From UBA5336 sp964506685 (GTDB taxonomy: Bacteria > Pseudomonadota > Alphaproteobacteria > Caulobacterales > Hyphomonadaceae), in assembly GCA_964506685.1 (NCBI GenBank), contig CAZDMQ010000005.1, forward strand, positions 1-64,000: a stretch of 64,000 bases of DNA, written 5' to 3'. The position numbers were made by a program, and so were the translations under genes. This document shows, piece after piece, positions 8,292-16,762 of the stretch (position 1 is its first letter; each line of letters starts with the position of its first letter). The notes beneath the pieces were generated by a model that saw only the letters and a program-made list of their open reading frames with translations, did no database searches and was not told the DNA's origin.

Positions 8292-10130
8292 GTGGGCATC
8301 TTTCTCTCCATGGCGACTGACCTGAATCCGTCCCTGAGGACCATCCCCTTCCTGAAGGACGTGCCGCGGCGCGCGTTGCGGGCGGCCGGGCGCGGGGCGA
8401 GCTGGTTCTCGCTGCCTGCGGGCACGCCGCTGTTCGAAGCGGGCGAGCCGGCCGATTGCCTCTATTTCGTCCTCTCGGGCAGCCTTGGCACCTTTCGCCG
8501 GACCCGCGACGGGCGAACCGAGTTCATCGGCCATGTCCGCGCCGGTGAGCCGGTCGGGGAAATGGCGCTGTTCCTGGGCGGGATCGATCTCGACGGCGAC
8601 GGCCTGCCGGACAATGCTCCGCACAGCCAGTCGGTCTACGCGCTGCGCGATACCGAGATCCTGCGGATTACCCGCGAGGGGTTCGAGCGGATCATCAAGG
8701 CCGACCCGGAAATCCTCGAAGCCATGATCCGGCTGATCCTGATGCGGCTGAAACAGTCCGGTCGCCGCTCCGAACGGGCCGAACCGAAGGTGTTCACCCT
8801 GCTTGGCACTTCGCCGACGATCAATCTCCGGCTGCGGGCCGAGACGCTGCGGGCCGCGCTGAAACGCCAGGGCCGCAATGCCCGCATCATCGACGCCGAG
8901 GAGGGCGAGGGCAAGCCCGGCGCCTTTTTCGATGCCCTGGAGGCGGGGCATGATGTCGTGATCCTGACAGCCGAGGTGCGCGAGACCGGCTGGATGCGCC
9001 TGGCACTGCGCCAGGCCGACCGCATCTGGGTCCTCGGCCGGGCCGATGCGCGCCCCTCTGATCCGCTCCTGCCGCAGGAGGAGAGCCCGGCACGGACGCT
9101 GAAACTGGTCGATGTCGTGCTGTTGCATCATACCTCCGAACGGCAGGCGTCACGTCCGGATGAATGGCGCGCAGCCGCCGGCGCCTCGCGCGTCTTCCAC
9201 TGGACCGGACTGGAGGGCGACGACTGCAATCGGCTGGCCCGGGTCATGACCGGCGCGACCTACGGCCTCGTCCTGTCAGGCGGTGGGGCCAGGGCCTATG
9301 CCCATATCGGGGTCATCCGCGCACTGCGCGAGGCCGGTGTGCCGATCGACTTCGTCGGCGGGTCGTCGATGGGGGCGGTGGTCGGCGCCTGCCTGGCCAT
9401 GGGCTGGGACGATGACGAGATCGACCGCCGCATCCGCAAGGCCTTTGTCGACAGCAACCCACTCGGCGACTGGACGTTACCGGTTGTCGCCATGGTCAAG
9501 GGCGCCCGGGTCGACCGGCGCCTTCGCGAGCATTTCGGCGACACCGGGATCGGTGACATGCCGCTGCCCTTCTTCTGCGTGTCGACCAATCTCACCGACG
9601 GCACCATCCGCGTCCACCGCTCCGGCGTGCTGCACGAGGCACTGCGGGCGACGATCTCGCTGCCAGGGATCCTGCCGCCGAAGATCCATGACGGCGAGGT
9701 GCTGGTAGACGGCGCCGTGCTGAACAATTTCCCGGTCAATGTGATGGCGGACTTCCATCGCGGCATCACGATCGGCAGCGACGTGGCGCGCGCACCGGAA
9801 GGGCTGAAGGCCGACGAATTCATCGAACCGAGGGGCTTCTTCGGCTGGGTGATGCAGCATGGCTTCTCGGCCGCGCCGCCGATCGCCTCGCTGCTGATGC
9901 GCTCGGCCACGCTCGGGGTCAATCCGAGCGAGGGCCGGGACATGGCCGATATCCTCGTGCTGCCCGAGCTCGGCAATGATGTGGAACTGCGCGACTGGAA
10001 GGCCTATGACCCGGCCGTCGAGGCCGGTTATGCGGCGGCAAAGGTGGCCATCGCGGGCGGCCTGCCGACGCAGCCGCCAACACTTGAAGCGGCCAACCTC
10101 GCGCCGATCACCCTGGAAGCGGTAGACTGA
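8292..10130 (+). CDS. Cyclic-nucleotide-binding/patatin-like phospholipase fusion
   Basis: About 612 residues. An N-terminal cNMP-binding (Crp-like) domain (FLKDVPRRALRAAG... FVLSGSLGTFRR... GEPVGEMALFLGG) is joined by a middle region (TLLGTSPTINLRLRAETL, resembling the linker of NTE-type esterases) to a C-terminal patatin domain. The patatin part has the glycine-rich oxyanion loop LSGGGARAYAHIG, the nucleophile serine in GGSSMGAVVG and the catalytic aspartate in LVDGAVLNNFP. This is the architecture of neuropathy-target-esterase-like lysophospholipases, so activity may be gated by the cNMP domain. The GTG at 8292 has an AGAGGGGA ribosome site. An ATG at 8310 and a far upstream ATG at 8154 are alternatives. 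Confidence 0.88.
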   Translation: MGIFLSMATDLNPSLRTIPFLKDVPRRALRAAGRGASWFSLPAGTPLFEAGEPADCLYFVLSGSLGTFRRTRDGRTEFIGHVRAGEPVGEMALFLGGIDLDGDGLPDNAPHSQSVYALRDTEILRITREGFERIIKADPEILEAMIRLILMRLKQSGRRSERAEPKVFTLLGTSPTINLRLRAETLRAALKRQGRNARIIDAEEGEGKPGAFFDALEAGHDVVILTAEVRETGWMRLALRQADRIWVLGRADARPSDPLLPQEESPARTLKLVDVVLLHHTSERQASRPDEWRAAAGASRVFHWTGLEGDDCNRLARVMTGATYGLVLSGGGARAYAHIGVIRALREAGVPIDFVGGSSMGAVVGACLAMGWDDDEIDRRIRKAFVDSNPLGDWTLPVVAMVKGARVDRRLREHFGDTGIGDMPLPFFCVSTNLTDGTIRVHRSGVLHEALRATISLPGILPPKIHDGEVLVDGAVLNNFPVNVMADFHRGITIGSDVARAPEGLKADEFIEPRGFFGWVMQHGFSAAPPIASLLMRSATLGVNPSEGRDMADILVLPELGNDVELRDWKAYDPAVEAGYAAAKVAIAGGLPTQPPTLEAANLAPITLEAVD

Positions 10131-10151
10131 GACCGGCCAGGTTCAATCGCC

Positions 10152-11324
10152 TCAGCCTGTATCGGCGAAGAGTTCTCGGGCAATCAGGAAGCGGCGGATC
10201 TCGCTGGTGCCGGCGCCGATCTCGTAGAGCTTGGCATCGCGCAGCAGCCGGCCGGTGGGATAGTCGTTGATATATCCGTTCCCGCCGAGGATCTGGATCG
10301 CGTCCAGCGCGATCTTCGTCGCCTTCTCGGCAGCATAGAGGATCGCACCGGCCGCGTCCTTGCGCGCGGTCTCGCCCCGGTCGCAGGCCTTCGCCACGGC
10401 ATAGACATAGGCGCGGGTGGCGTTCATCTCGACATACATGTCGGCGACCTTGCCCTGGATGAGCTGGAACTCGCCGATCGGCCGGCCGAACTGCCGGCGC
10501 TCATGGATGTAGGGCAGGACAACATCCATCGCCGCCTGCATGATCCCGATGGGGCCGGCAGCCAGCACCGCGCGCTCATAGTCGAGCCCGCTCATCAGCA
10601 CTTCCACCCCGCCATTCAGGGGCCCGAGCACGTTCTCTTCGGGCACCTCGCAGTCGCGGAAGACAAGCTCACCGGTCTCCGAGCCGCGCATGCCGAGCTT
10701 GTCGAGCTTCTGGGCAACAGAGAAGCCCGCGAACCCCTTCTCGATCAGGAAGGCGGTGATGCCGCGCGAGCCCTGTTCCGGCTCGGTCTTGGCATAGACG
10801 ATCAGCGTATCGGCGTCGGGGCCGTTGGTGATCCACATCTTCGAGCCATTGAGCACGTAGCGGTCGCCCGTCCTCTCGGCGCGCAGCCGCATCGAGACGA
10901 CATCCGAGCCGGCCTCGGCCTCCGACATGGCCAGCGCGCCGAGATGCTCGCCGGTCACAAGCTTGCCGAGATAACGGGCTTTCTGGTCTGGCGTGCCCCA
11001 GCGGCGCAGCTGGTTGACGCAGAGATTGGAGTGCGCGCCATAGGACAGGCCCACCGAGGCCGAGGCGCGCGAGACTTCCTCCATGGCGATACAGTGCTCG
11101 AGATAGCCGAGCCCGGCGCCGCCATCCTCTTCCTCCACCGTGATGCCAAGGAGGCCAAGTTCCCCCATCTTCGGCAGGAGTTCGCGCGGGAAGACATCGC
11201 TCCGGTCGATCTCTGCAGCGAGCGGAGCGATCTCATTGGCGGCAAAATCCTGCACGGTATCGCGCAGCAGATTGGCCGTTTCGCCGAGGTCGAAGTTCAG
11301 GCTGGGATAGGCGTTCGGGATCAT
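10152..11324 (-). CDS. ivd: Isovaleryl-CoA dehydrogenase
   Basis: A 390-residue FAD-dependent acyl-CoA dehydrogenase that oxidises isovaleryl-CoA in leucine breakdown. The assignment to the isovaleryl branch rests on the motif SVGLSYGAHSNLCVNQ near residue 90 and on the catalytic glutamate at E250 within SGLDYERAVLAAGPIG, the helix-G position used by isovaleryl-CoA dehydrogenases rather than the C-terminal glutamate of medium-chain enzymes. Flavin and substrate contacts appear in AMSEAEAGSDVVSMRL and the C-terminal ILGGNGYINDYPTGRLLRDA. Other leucine-pathway genes (methylcrotonyl-CoA carboxylase) are not in the window. Confidence 0.9.
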   Translation of the reverse strand: MIPNAYPSLNFDLGETANLLRDTVQDFAANEIAPLAAEIDRSDVFPRELLPKMGELGLLGITVEEEDGGAGLGYLEHCIAMEEVSRASASVGLSYGAHSNLCVNQLRRWGTPDQKARYLGKLVTGEHLGALAMSEAEAGSDVVSMRLRAERTGDRYVLNGSKMWITNGPDADTLIVYAKTEPEQGSRGITAFLIEKGFAGFSVAQKLDKLGMRGSETGELVFRDCEVPEENVLGPLNGGVEVLMSGLDYERAVLAAGPIGIMQAAMDVVLPYIHERRQFGRPIGEFQLIQGKVADMYVEMNATRAYVYAVAKACDRGETARKDAAGAILYAAEKATKIALDAIQILGGNGYINDYPTGRLLRDAKLYEIGAGTSEIRRFLIARELFADTG

Positions 11325-11407
11325 CTCGCGTGTCTAGCGCGGACCGCGGGGAGTGGGAAGGGCGTGCCCTTTGCCGGCGCATGCAGTTGCGTCTATAGGC
11401 TGTCCCC

Positions 11408-12274
11408 ATGATCACCGGACCGACAACCCACAGCTTCGTCTCCCAGCGCCTGCGCCTGCGCTATGCCGACTGGGGCAACCCGGACGCGCCACCGCTTATC
11501 CTGCTGCATGGCGGCCGCGACCATTGCCGCAGCTGGGACTGGGTCGCCGAGGCCCTGCGCGATGACTGGCACATCCTCGCCCCCGACCTGCGCGGGCATG
11601 GCGACAGCGACTGGTCTGTGAATGGCGACTATTCGCCGATGGCGAATGTTTATGACCTTGCTCAGCTGATCCACCAGCGCGGGCTCGCCCCGGTCACCAT
11701 CGTGGCCCATTCCTATGGCGGCAATATCGCCCTCCGCTATACCGGCGTGTACCCCGAGACGGTGCGCAAGCTGGTGGCGATCGAGGGGCTCGGCCCGTCG
11801 CCAAGGGTTCTCGAGGAGCGGTTCGGACAGCCCGTGGATGAGCGCGTGCGCACCTGGATCGAAGCCCGCCGCGCCGCCTCCGGCCGCCAGCCCCGCCGCT
11901 ATCCCACGCTGGAGGACGCCTACCAGCGCATGAAGGAAGAGAACCACCACCTCACCGACGAGCAGGCCCGCCACCTCACCGTGCATGGCATCAGCCAGAA
12001 CGAGGACGGGACCTATAGCTGGAAGTTCGACAATGCCTTCCGCGTCTTTCCGCCATTCGATCTGCCGCAGGCGGACATTCACGCCCTGTGGTCGCGCATC
12101 ACCTGTCCGACCCTGCTGATGTACGGCACCGACAGCTGGGCCTCCAACCCGGAAGAGGATGGCCGCCTGCAGTACTTCCGGAACGCCAGGGTCATCGAAT
12201 ACGAGAATGCCGGCCACTGGCTCCACCATGACCAGTTCGACCGCTTCGTTGCCGACCTCCGGGCGTTTCTCTGA
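11408..12274 (+). CDS. Alpha/beta hydrolase
   Basis: A 288-residue single-domain alpha/beta hydrolase. The oxyanion-hole segment is LILLHGGRDHCRSWDW. The nucleophile elbow is AHSYGGN (Ser near residue 104). The acid is probably in MYGTDSW and the histidine in ENAGHWLHHDQFD. Family members include esterases, epoxide hydrolases and haloalkane dehalogenases; nothing in the sequence fixes the substrate. It is divergent from the isovaleryl-CoA dehydrogenase gene with an 83-base spacer and ends before an imperfect hairpin at 12364-12402. Confidence 0.88.
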   Translation: MITGPTTHSFVSQRLRLRYADWGNPDAPPLILLHGGRDHCRSWDWVAEALRDDWHILAPDLRGHGDSDWSVNGDYSPMANVYDLAQLIHQRGLAPVTIVAHSYGGNIALRYTGVYPETVRKLVAIEGLGPSPRVLEERFGQPVDERVRTWIEARRAASGRQPRRYPTLEDAYQRMKEENHHLTDEQARHLTVHGISQNEDGTYSWKFDNAFRVFPPFDLPQADIHALWSRITCPTLLMYGTDSWASNPEEDGRLQYFRNARVIEYENAGHWLHHDQFDRFVADLRAFL

Positions 12275-12363
12275 GCTGGCTGGCCGTGGCGGACTTCAGC
12301 CCGGCGCACTTCAAACAAAGCGGGCACCGGTTCGCATCAGGAAGATCCGCAGAACAGAAGATC

Positions 12364-12402
12364 AGCGAATCCTTGTCGTCTCTGGAGAGATGAAGATTCG
12401 CT
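12364..12402. terminator. Imperfect hairpin between convergent genes
   Basis: AGCGAATC at 12364-12371 pairs with GATTCGCT at 12395-12402, and the interior TCTC/GAGA can extend the stem. It lies between the alpha/beta hydrolase (ending 12274) and the lysozyme gene (minus strand, stop at 12401-12403) and overlaps that stop codon. It is a likely terminator for one or both genes, without a strong T-run. Confidence 0.5.
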
Positions 12403-13630
12403 AGCGCCGCAGGAGGGTGCGCAGGCCGGCATAGACCATGAGCGCGGCGAGCACGGTGCCGAGTACCACGGCAAACGGGCCGATCAGCACCTGCCAGGGA
12501 TCGGTGAAGGCGGCCTCACCGCTGGCCACGCGGCCGACCTGGCGCACGCCCGAGGCGGCGACCAACCCGCCCAGAAGAGCGGCCAGGGCAAAGGCTGCGA
12601 GCCGTGCCGTGTCGACCGGTTCGCGCCCGGAGGCCTCGGGCTCGACGGGGACCGCCGGTTCGAGGTCGTCGATGACGATGCCGATCGGCACCGTCTCCGG
12701 CGGAGTTCCCGGTTCAGGCGGCGGTGGCAGGTGGTCGTCGGTCTCGCCGTTTGTCGCCTTGGCCTCTGACCCCGCCTCTGCCTCTGCCTCTGCCTCTGCC
12801 TCTGCCTCTGCCGCGCCGGACGCTTTCTCGCCTGTCTCCGTGCCGGGCTGGGGATCGGCGATGGCGGCAATGGCGGCGGTGATGTCTTCCGGGCCATAAG
12901 AGGGGACCTTGCCGCCGGGCGGCGGATCGGAGTTCTCGCCCAGAATGCGGGTGACCTTCTCGCCTATGCGGCGGGCGGCTTCCTCGCTGGTGCGCCCGGC
13001 CGATGGCGGACGCGAGGGTGGCGAGGTGGAGCCGGTCGCTGGGTCCGGGTCGACAATGGCCGGTACTGGGCCGGACACATCGAGCGTCTGGGGCGTCTCG
13101 ACAAGCGGGGGCTCCTCGCCGGGCGTGTCACGCTCGGGCCGGACCATGGGGCTCGGCGCCACCGGGCGTCCGTACGGGCTTTCCAGGAACAGGGCCCGCT
13201 CCACAGCCCGCCGCCGGACCAGGGCATCCACCGTGATGAGACGGCCATTGACGCGCGCCTTGCGCCAGGCGCCCATGGCGCAGGCGGCCTTCAGCGGCTC
13301 ACCCGCATTCAGATGCGCCAGCACGTCCGTGCTGCGGAACACCTCGATCCCGAGATTGAAGGCGAAGGAGACCAGCGCGTCGAACTGGTTCTGGTGGACC
13401 GGGGCCAGGATGAGGCGGGCCAGCGCCGCTTCGACCGGCAGCAGGTCGTGATGCTGAAGGACGGCCGCGGCATCGCGCTCGCTGATCTTCAGCCCTTCGC
13501 GCGCGGTCTGCGTATGGCCATAGCCAATGATCCACCGCCCGCTGCCCAGCGGTGTCGCACGTGCCCGGAACCCCTCAAAACTCTTGATGAGGTCGAGCCC
13601 CTGGCGCGATGTGCGCATGGGTCGTGTCAT
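12401..13630 (-). CDS. Membrane-anchored GH24 lysozyme-like protein
   Basis: A 409-residue protein. Residues 8-150 are a phage-type lysozyme (GH24) domain: GLDLIKSFEG with the catalytic glutamate E19, RWIIGYGHTQTA, and NQFDALVSFAFNLG near residue 95. Compared with T4 lysozyme the positions of the catalytic Asp and Thr are leucine (L28) and isoleucine (I34). The middle is Pro/Ser/Glu-rich and includes an EAEAEAEAEAEAG run encoded by a hexamer repeat. The C-terminus holds two hydrophobic segments (LAAFALAALLGGLVAASGV and VLIGPFAVVLGTVLAALMV), so the enzyme is tethered in the inner membrane. GGAG precedes the ATG at 13630. It would act on peptidoglycan if catalytic. It is probably a resident cell-wall gene rather than a phage lysis gene, since no phage genes surround it. 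Confidence 0.82.
   Translation of the reverse strand: MTRPMRTSRQGLDLIKSFEGFRARATPLGSGRWIIGYGHTQTAREGLKISERDAAAVLQHHDLLPVEAALARLILAPVHQNQFDALVSFAFNLGIEVFRSTDVLAHLNAGEPLKAACAMGAWRKARVNGRLITVDALVRRRAVERALFLESPYGRPVAPSPMVRPERDTPGEEPPLVETPQTLDVSGPVPAIVDPDPATGSTSPPSRPPSAGRTSEEAARRIGEKVTRILGENSDPPPGGKVPSYGPEDITAAIAAIADPQPGTETGEKASGAAEAEAEAEAEAEAGSEAKATNGETDDHLPPPPEPGTPPETVPIGIVIDDLEPAVPVEPEASGREPVDTARLAAFALAALLGGLVAASGVRQVGRVASGEAAFTDPWQVLIGPFAVVLGTVLAALMVYAGLRTLLRR
12774..12812. repeat. GCCTCT hexamer tandem repeat inside the lysozyme gene
   Basis: Six exact tandem copies of GCCTCT run from 12774 to 12809, followed by another GCC. On the coding (minus) strand they encode alternating Glu-Ala in the linker between the lysozyme domain and the membrane segments. 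Because the unit is six bases, changes in copy number alter linker length without shifting the frame. Confidence 0.9.
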
Positions 13631-13645
13631 CGGCTGCTCCGAACT

Positions 13646-13661
13646 GGGACACACCTGTCCC
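13646..13661. promoter_or_regulatory. Short inverted repeat upstream of the lysozyme gene
   Basis: GGGACA at 13646-13651 and TGTCCC at 13656-13661 form a perfect 6-bp palindrome with a four-base centre. It sits 16-31 bases upstream of the lysozyme start codon and 35-50 bases beyond the mgtE stop. It could be an operator for a dimeric regulator or a short hairpin ending mgtE transcription. The sequence alone does not decide. Confidence 0.35.
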
Positions 13662-13695
13662 GACATAAGGCCGGAACTGCAACCCCGGGACCGTT

Positions 13696-15081
13696 TCAGT
13701 CGATCAGGACGAGGCTGGCGAGACCCAGGAAACTGAAGAAGGCAATGACATCGGTCATGGTCAGCAGGAACACTGAGGAGGCTACGGCCGGGTCGGCTCC
13801 GAGCCGGCGCAGGGTCAGCGGGATCAGTACGCCGGCAAGGCCGGCCCAGCAGAAGGTCGCGAACATCGCCGCCCCGATCACCGCCGAGAGCTGCGGATCG
13901 CGGAACCAGGCGAAGGCGATCAGGGCCACCGCGCCTGCGAAGAGGACACCATTGACAAGACCGGTCACGGTTTCGCGCAGGATGGCGCGCCGGGCAGCCG
14001 CGCCCTCCATTTCCCGCTCCGCAATGGCGCGCACGGACACGGCCAGGCCCTGGCTGCCGGCATTGCCGCCAAGCGCGGCGACCACGGGCATCAGGATCGC
14101 AAGCTGGACGATCTCGCTCAGCACGCCCTCGAAGGCGGACACCACGCCCGAGACGAGAAACGCGGTCAGCAGGTTGACCGCCAGCCACGGGGCCCGGGCC
14201 CGCACCGAGCGCCCGATCGTGTCGGACCCGTCGGCCGAGGACACGTTGGAAAGGGCCAGCAGGTCCTCGGTGTTTTCCTGCTGGATGACATGCACCATGT
14301 CATCGACGGTGATCATGCCGATCAGCCGGCCATCGGCATCGGTCACAGGTGCCTGGGCGAGGGAGTACTTCTGGAACTGGAAGGCGACCTCTTCCTGGTC
14401 CATCCCGGCATCGATGGTCGACAGGCGGGGGATCATGATCTCGCTGAGTGGCACCTCGCGCGGGGTTCGCAGCAACATGGCCAGCGACACGCAGCCGGCA
14501 ATGTGCATCGCCGGATCGACGACATAGACCTCGTAGAACTGCGCAGGCAGCGTCTCGCCCGCCGCCCGGGCCTCGTCGATTGCATCGCCCACCGTCCAGA
14601 ACTCCGGCGCAGCGACGACTTCGCGCTGCATCAGGCGACCGGCAGTTTCCTCGCCATAGGTGAGACCGCGTTCCAGTGCGGCCCGGTCCCGAAGCGGTAT
14701 GCCGGCCAGCACCCGGGGCCGGCGCTCGGCATCGATATCGTCGAGGATGGTGGTTGCATCGTCGGAATCGAGCGCACGGATGGCCGCCGCGACGGTCTCG
14801 TCGGGCAGAGCATCGACGGCGTCACTGCGGTATTCATCGCGCAGCTCGATGAGCACGCTGGCCGGCAGCTCCTCGCCGAGCAGGGTGACGGCGGCCTCGA
14901 AGTCGTCGCGGCCAAGCTGTTCCAGCGCATCGGCGGCGTCGGCCGGGTGCAGGGCGGCCAGCCTGCGGGACAGCCAGCGGCGGTCGGCCTCCTCGACCGC
15001 ATCGCGCATGTCATCGATCAGGACCGGATCGATCTCCCCGCGCCCGTCATGGTCCTGGGGAGAGGCTTGGGGCTCGGCCAT
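13696..15081 (-). CDS. mgtE: MgtE family magnesium transporter
   Basis: A 461-residue MgtE: an N-terminal helical domain (residues about 20-140), two CBS domains (about 145-270, with LTYGEETAGRLMQREVV and APVTDADGRLIGMITVDDMV), a plug helix and five membrane segments from about residue 300. The ion-pore region MPVVAALGGNAGSQGLAVSVRAI is characteristic (residues within TM2-TM3). In known MgtE proteins the N and CBS domains sense cytosolic Mg2+ and close the channel. I see no recognisable Mg2+ riboswitch upstream. The lysozyme gene lies 65 bases downstream on the same strand. Confidence 0.96.
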   Translation of the reverse strand: MAEPQASPQDHDGRGEIDPVLIDDMRDAVEEADRRWLSRRLAALHPADAADALEQLGRDDFEAAVTLLGEELPASVLIELRDEYRSDAVDALPDETVAAAIRALDSDDATTILDDIDAERRPRVLAGIPLRDRAALERGLTYGEETAGRLMQREVVAAPEFWTVGDAIDEARAAGETLPAQFYEVYVVDPAMHIAGCVSLAMLLRTPREVPLSEIMIPRLSTIDAGMDQEEVAFQFQKYSLAQAPVTDADGRLIGMITVDDMVHVIQQENTEDLLALSNVSSADGSDTIGRSVRARAPWLAVNLLTAFLVSGVVSAFEGVLSEIVQLAILMPVVAALGGNAGSQGLAVSVRAIAEREMEGAAARRAILRETVTGLVNGVLFAGAVALIAFAWFRDPQLSAVIGAAMFATFCWAGLAGVLIPLTLRRLGADPAVASSVFLLTMTDVIAFFSFLGLASLVLID

Positions 15082-15200
15082 TGTGGACCCTCGAAGGCTG
15101 GGGGCAGCGGGCCTTGCGAGTTAGTCCGTCCGGCAGCGCGGCGCAAGCATTGCTCTGCCGGTGCGTTCCCAATGGCCGGCGAATGGCTTACCCTGATGGC

Positions 15201-15869
15201 ATGGACAGTGACAGTGAAAGTCCGAGGCAGACCCGGGCCCGCACCCCCGAGGCCAAGGACGAACGCAGGCAGGCAATCCTGCAGGCGGCGCTGGACGAGA
15301 TCTTCGAGCACGGCTTCGCTGCCGCCCGGATGGAGGATATTGCCGAACGAGCCGGCGTGTCCAAGGGCACGGTCTACCTCTATTTCCCCTCCAAGACCGC
15401 AGTTTTCGAGGGACTGGTCGATGCCTTCGCGCGACCGAACCGGGAACGGCTCGAAGCCGTGCTCGCCCAGCCCGTTCCGGCGATTGACCGGATCCGTCAG
15501 ATGATTGCGATCATGCCGGCACTGATCCGGCACTCGGACATGCCGAAATTGTTGAAGATCCTTGTCTCCGGCGCCCAGACCTTTCCAGAGCTCATCCGGG
15601 GCTACAGGCAGAGCGTCGTCGAGCCGATCCTCGCCGCACTGGAACGCGTGGTGCTGGAGGCGCAGGCCAGCGGCGAGTTGCGTGCGGCGCCGGCCATGCC
15701 GCTGGTGCGTCTCATCCTTGCGCCCATGGTGGCCTCGGCCCTGTGGCAGATCACCTTCGAGACCGATCCCGAGGCCGGTCCGGAAGCAAGGGTGGATGTC
15801 GAAGCCATGCTCGAACTGCACGCCGACATGCTCGAACGGGCACTGCTCGCAGACCCTGCGGGAGAATAG
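15201..15869 (+). CDS. TetR family transcriptional regulator
   Basis: A 222-residue repressor-type protein. The N-terminal helix-turn-helix is clear: RRQAILQAALDEIFEHGF followed by RMEDIAERAGVSKGTVYLYFPSKTAVFEGLVD (residues about 20-70). The C-terminal part is an all-helical ligand-binding and dimerisation domain with no assignable effector. The ATG at 15201 is chosen because the family motif begins about 18 residues later; no strong ribosome site is seen. It lies 110 bases before an enoyl-CoA hydratase gene on the same strand. Control of fatty-acid genes by this regulator is possible but not shown. Confidence 0.93.
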   Translation: MDSDSESPRQTRARTPEAKDERRQAILQAALDEIFEHGFAAARMEDIAERAGVSKGTVYLYFPSKTAVFEGLVDAFARPNRERLEAVLAQPVPAIDRIRQMIAIMPALIRHSDMPKLLKILVSGAQTFPELIRGYRQSVVEPILAALERVVLEAQASGELRAAPAMPLVRLILAPMVASALWQITFETDPEAGPEARVDVEAMLELHADMLERALLADPAGE

Positions 15870-15979
15870 GCCCGCACGACCAGGCGCTGCAGGAGCAGGG
15901 ATCTAGGGGAGCCGGCGTTGGCGGTTGCCCGGCGCGGCGCGCACCGGTACGAGGGGGCCTGCCATCCGGACCGGACCCC

Positions 15980-16762
15980 ATGACCGCCCCCATTCGTCTC
16001 GTCATCGACCCGCCCCTTGCTGAACTCGTGCTCGACCGTCCAGAGCGGCGCAACGCCCTGTCCATCGCCATGTGGGCGGCGATCCCGGAACTGGTGGCCG
16101 ACGCGGTCGCTGCGCCGGAGGTGAAAGTGCTGCTCGTGCATGGCGGCGATGCGGGTGCCTTCGCAGCGGGCGCGGACATTTCCGAATTCGGCACCATGTA
16201 TGCCACGCCGGAGGCCGCGGCAGCATCGGGTAGGACAATCGCCGATGCGCTGATGGCAGTGGAGCGCTGCGCCAAGCCGGTGATCGCTGTGATCGACGGC
16301 GCCTGTGTCGGCGGCGGGGTGAGCCTGGCAATGGCGTGCGACCTGCGGATCGCCTCGCCTGGTGCCCGCTTCGGGGTCACGCCCGCCCGACTCGGGCTCG
16401 TCTATCCTGGCGGCGACACCCGGCGTCTGCTCGCGGCCATAGGGGCGTCGGCGACCAAGCGGCTCCTCTTCACCGGCGAGATCGTCGACGCCGGGGCAGC
16501 GCGGGACCTCGGCCTCATCGACCAGGTCGCCGAGGCGCCATCGGCCCTGGCCGCGGCCCGCTCGCTCGCCTGCTCTATCGCAGGCGTCTCGCAATGGTCG
16601 ACCCGGGCAATCAAGCAGATGATTGCGGGACTGGAAGCGGGCTGGGCCGAGGATGGGTCTGAGGCGCAGGCGCTGTTCCTCGAAGGCTTTGCAAATCCCG
16701 ATTTCGAGGAAGGCCATCGCGCCTTTCTCGACAAGCGACCGCCCCGCTTCACGGTCGAATAG
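15980..16762 (+). CDS. Enoyl-CoA hydratase/isomerase family protein
   Basis: A 260-residue crotonase-fold enzyme. LVLDRPERRNALS marks the N-terminus, GAFAAGADISEFG is the first oxyanion-hole segment (near residue 65), and VIDGACVGGGVSLAMACDLRIAS near residue 105 is the second (shown as two overlapping blocks). The glutamate positions used for hydration are not both obvious; GVTPARLGLVYPGGD holds a glycine-rich variant, so an isomerase or another crotonase reaction is possible. It follows the TetR gene and ends directly against the lipocalin gene, whose stop codon on the other strand is the very next triplet. Confidence 0.88.
   Translation: MTAPIRLVIDPPLAELVLDRPERRNALSIAMWAAIPELVADAVAAPEVKVLLVHGGDAGAFAAGADISEFGTMYATPEAAAASGRTIADALMAVERCAKPVIAVIDGACVGGGVSLAMACDLRIASPGARFGVTPARLGLVYPGGDTRRLLAAIGASATKRLLFTGEIVDAGAARDLGLIDQVAEAPSALAAARSLACSIAGVSQWSTRAIKQMIAGLEAGWAEDGSEAQALFLEGFANPDFEEGHRAFLDKRPPRFTVE

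Noticed and set aside
13631..14188. A 186-codon in-frame extension upstream of the lysozyme start
   Set aside because: It overlaps mgtE on the same strand in another frame; a ribosome site and the domain start support the ATG at 13630.
15082..15200. A Mg2+ riboswitch before mgtE
   Set aside because: I could not recognise a conserved riboswitch structure in this 119-base spacer, which is shared with a divergent regulator gene.
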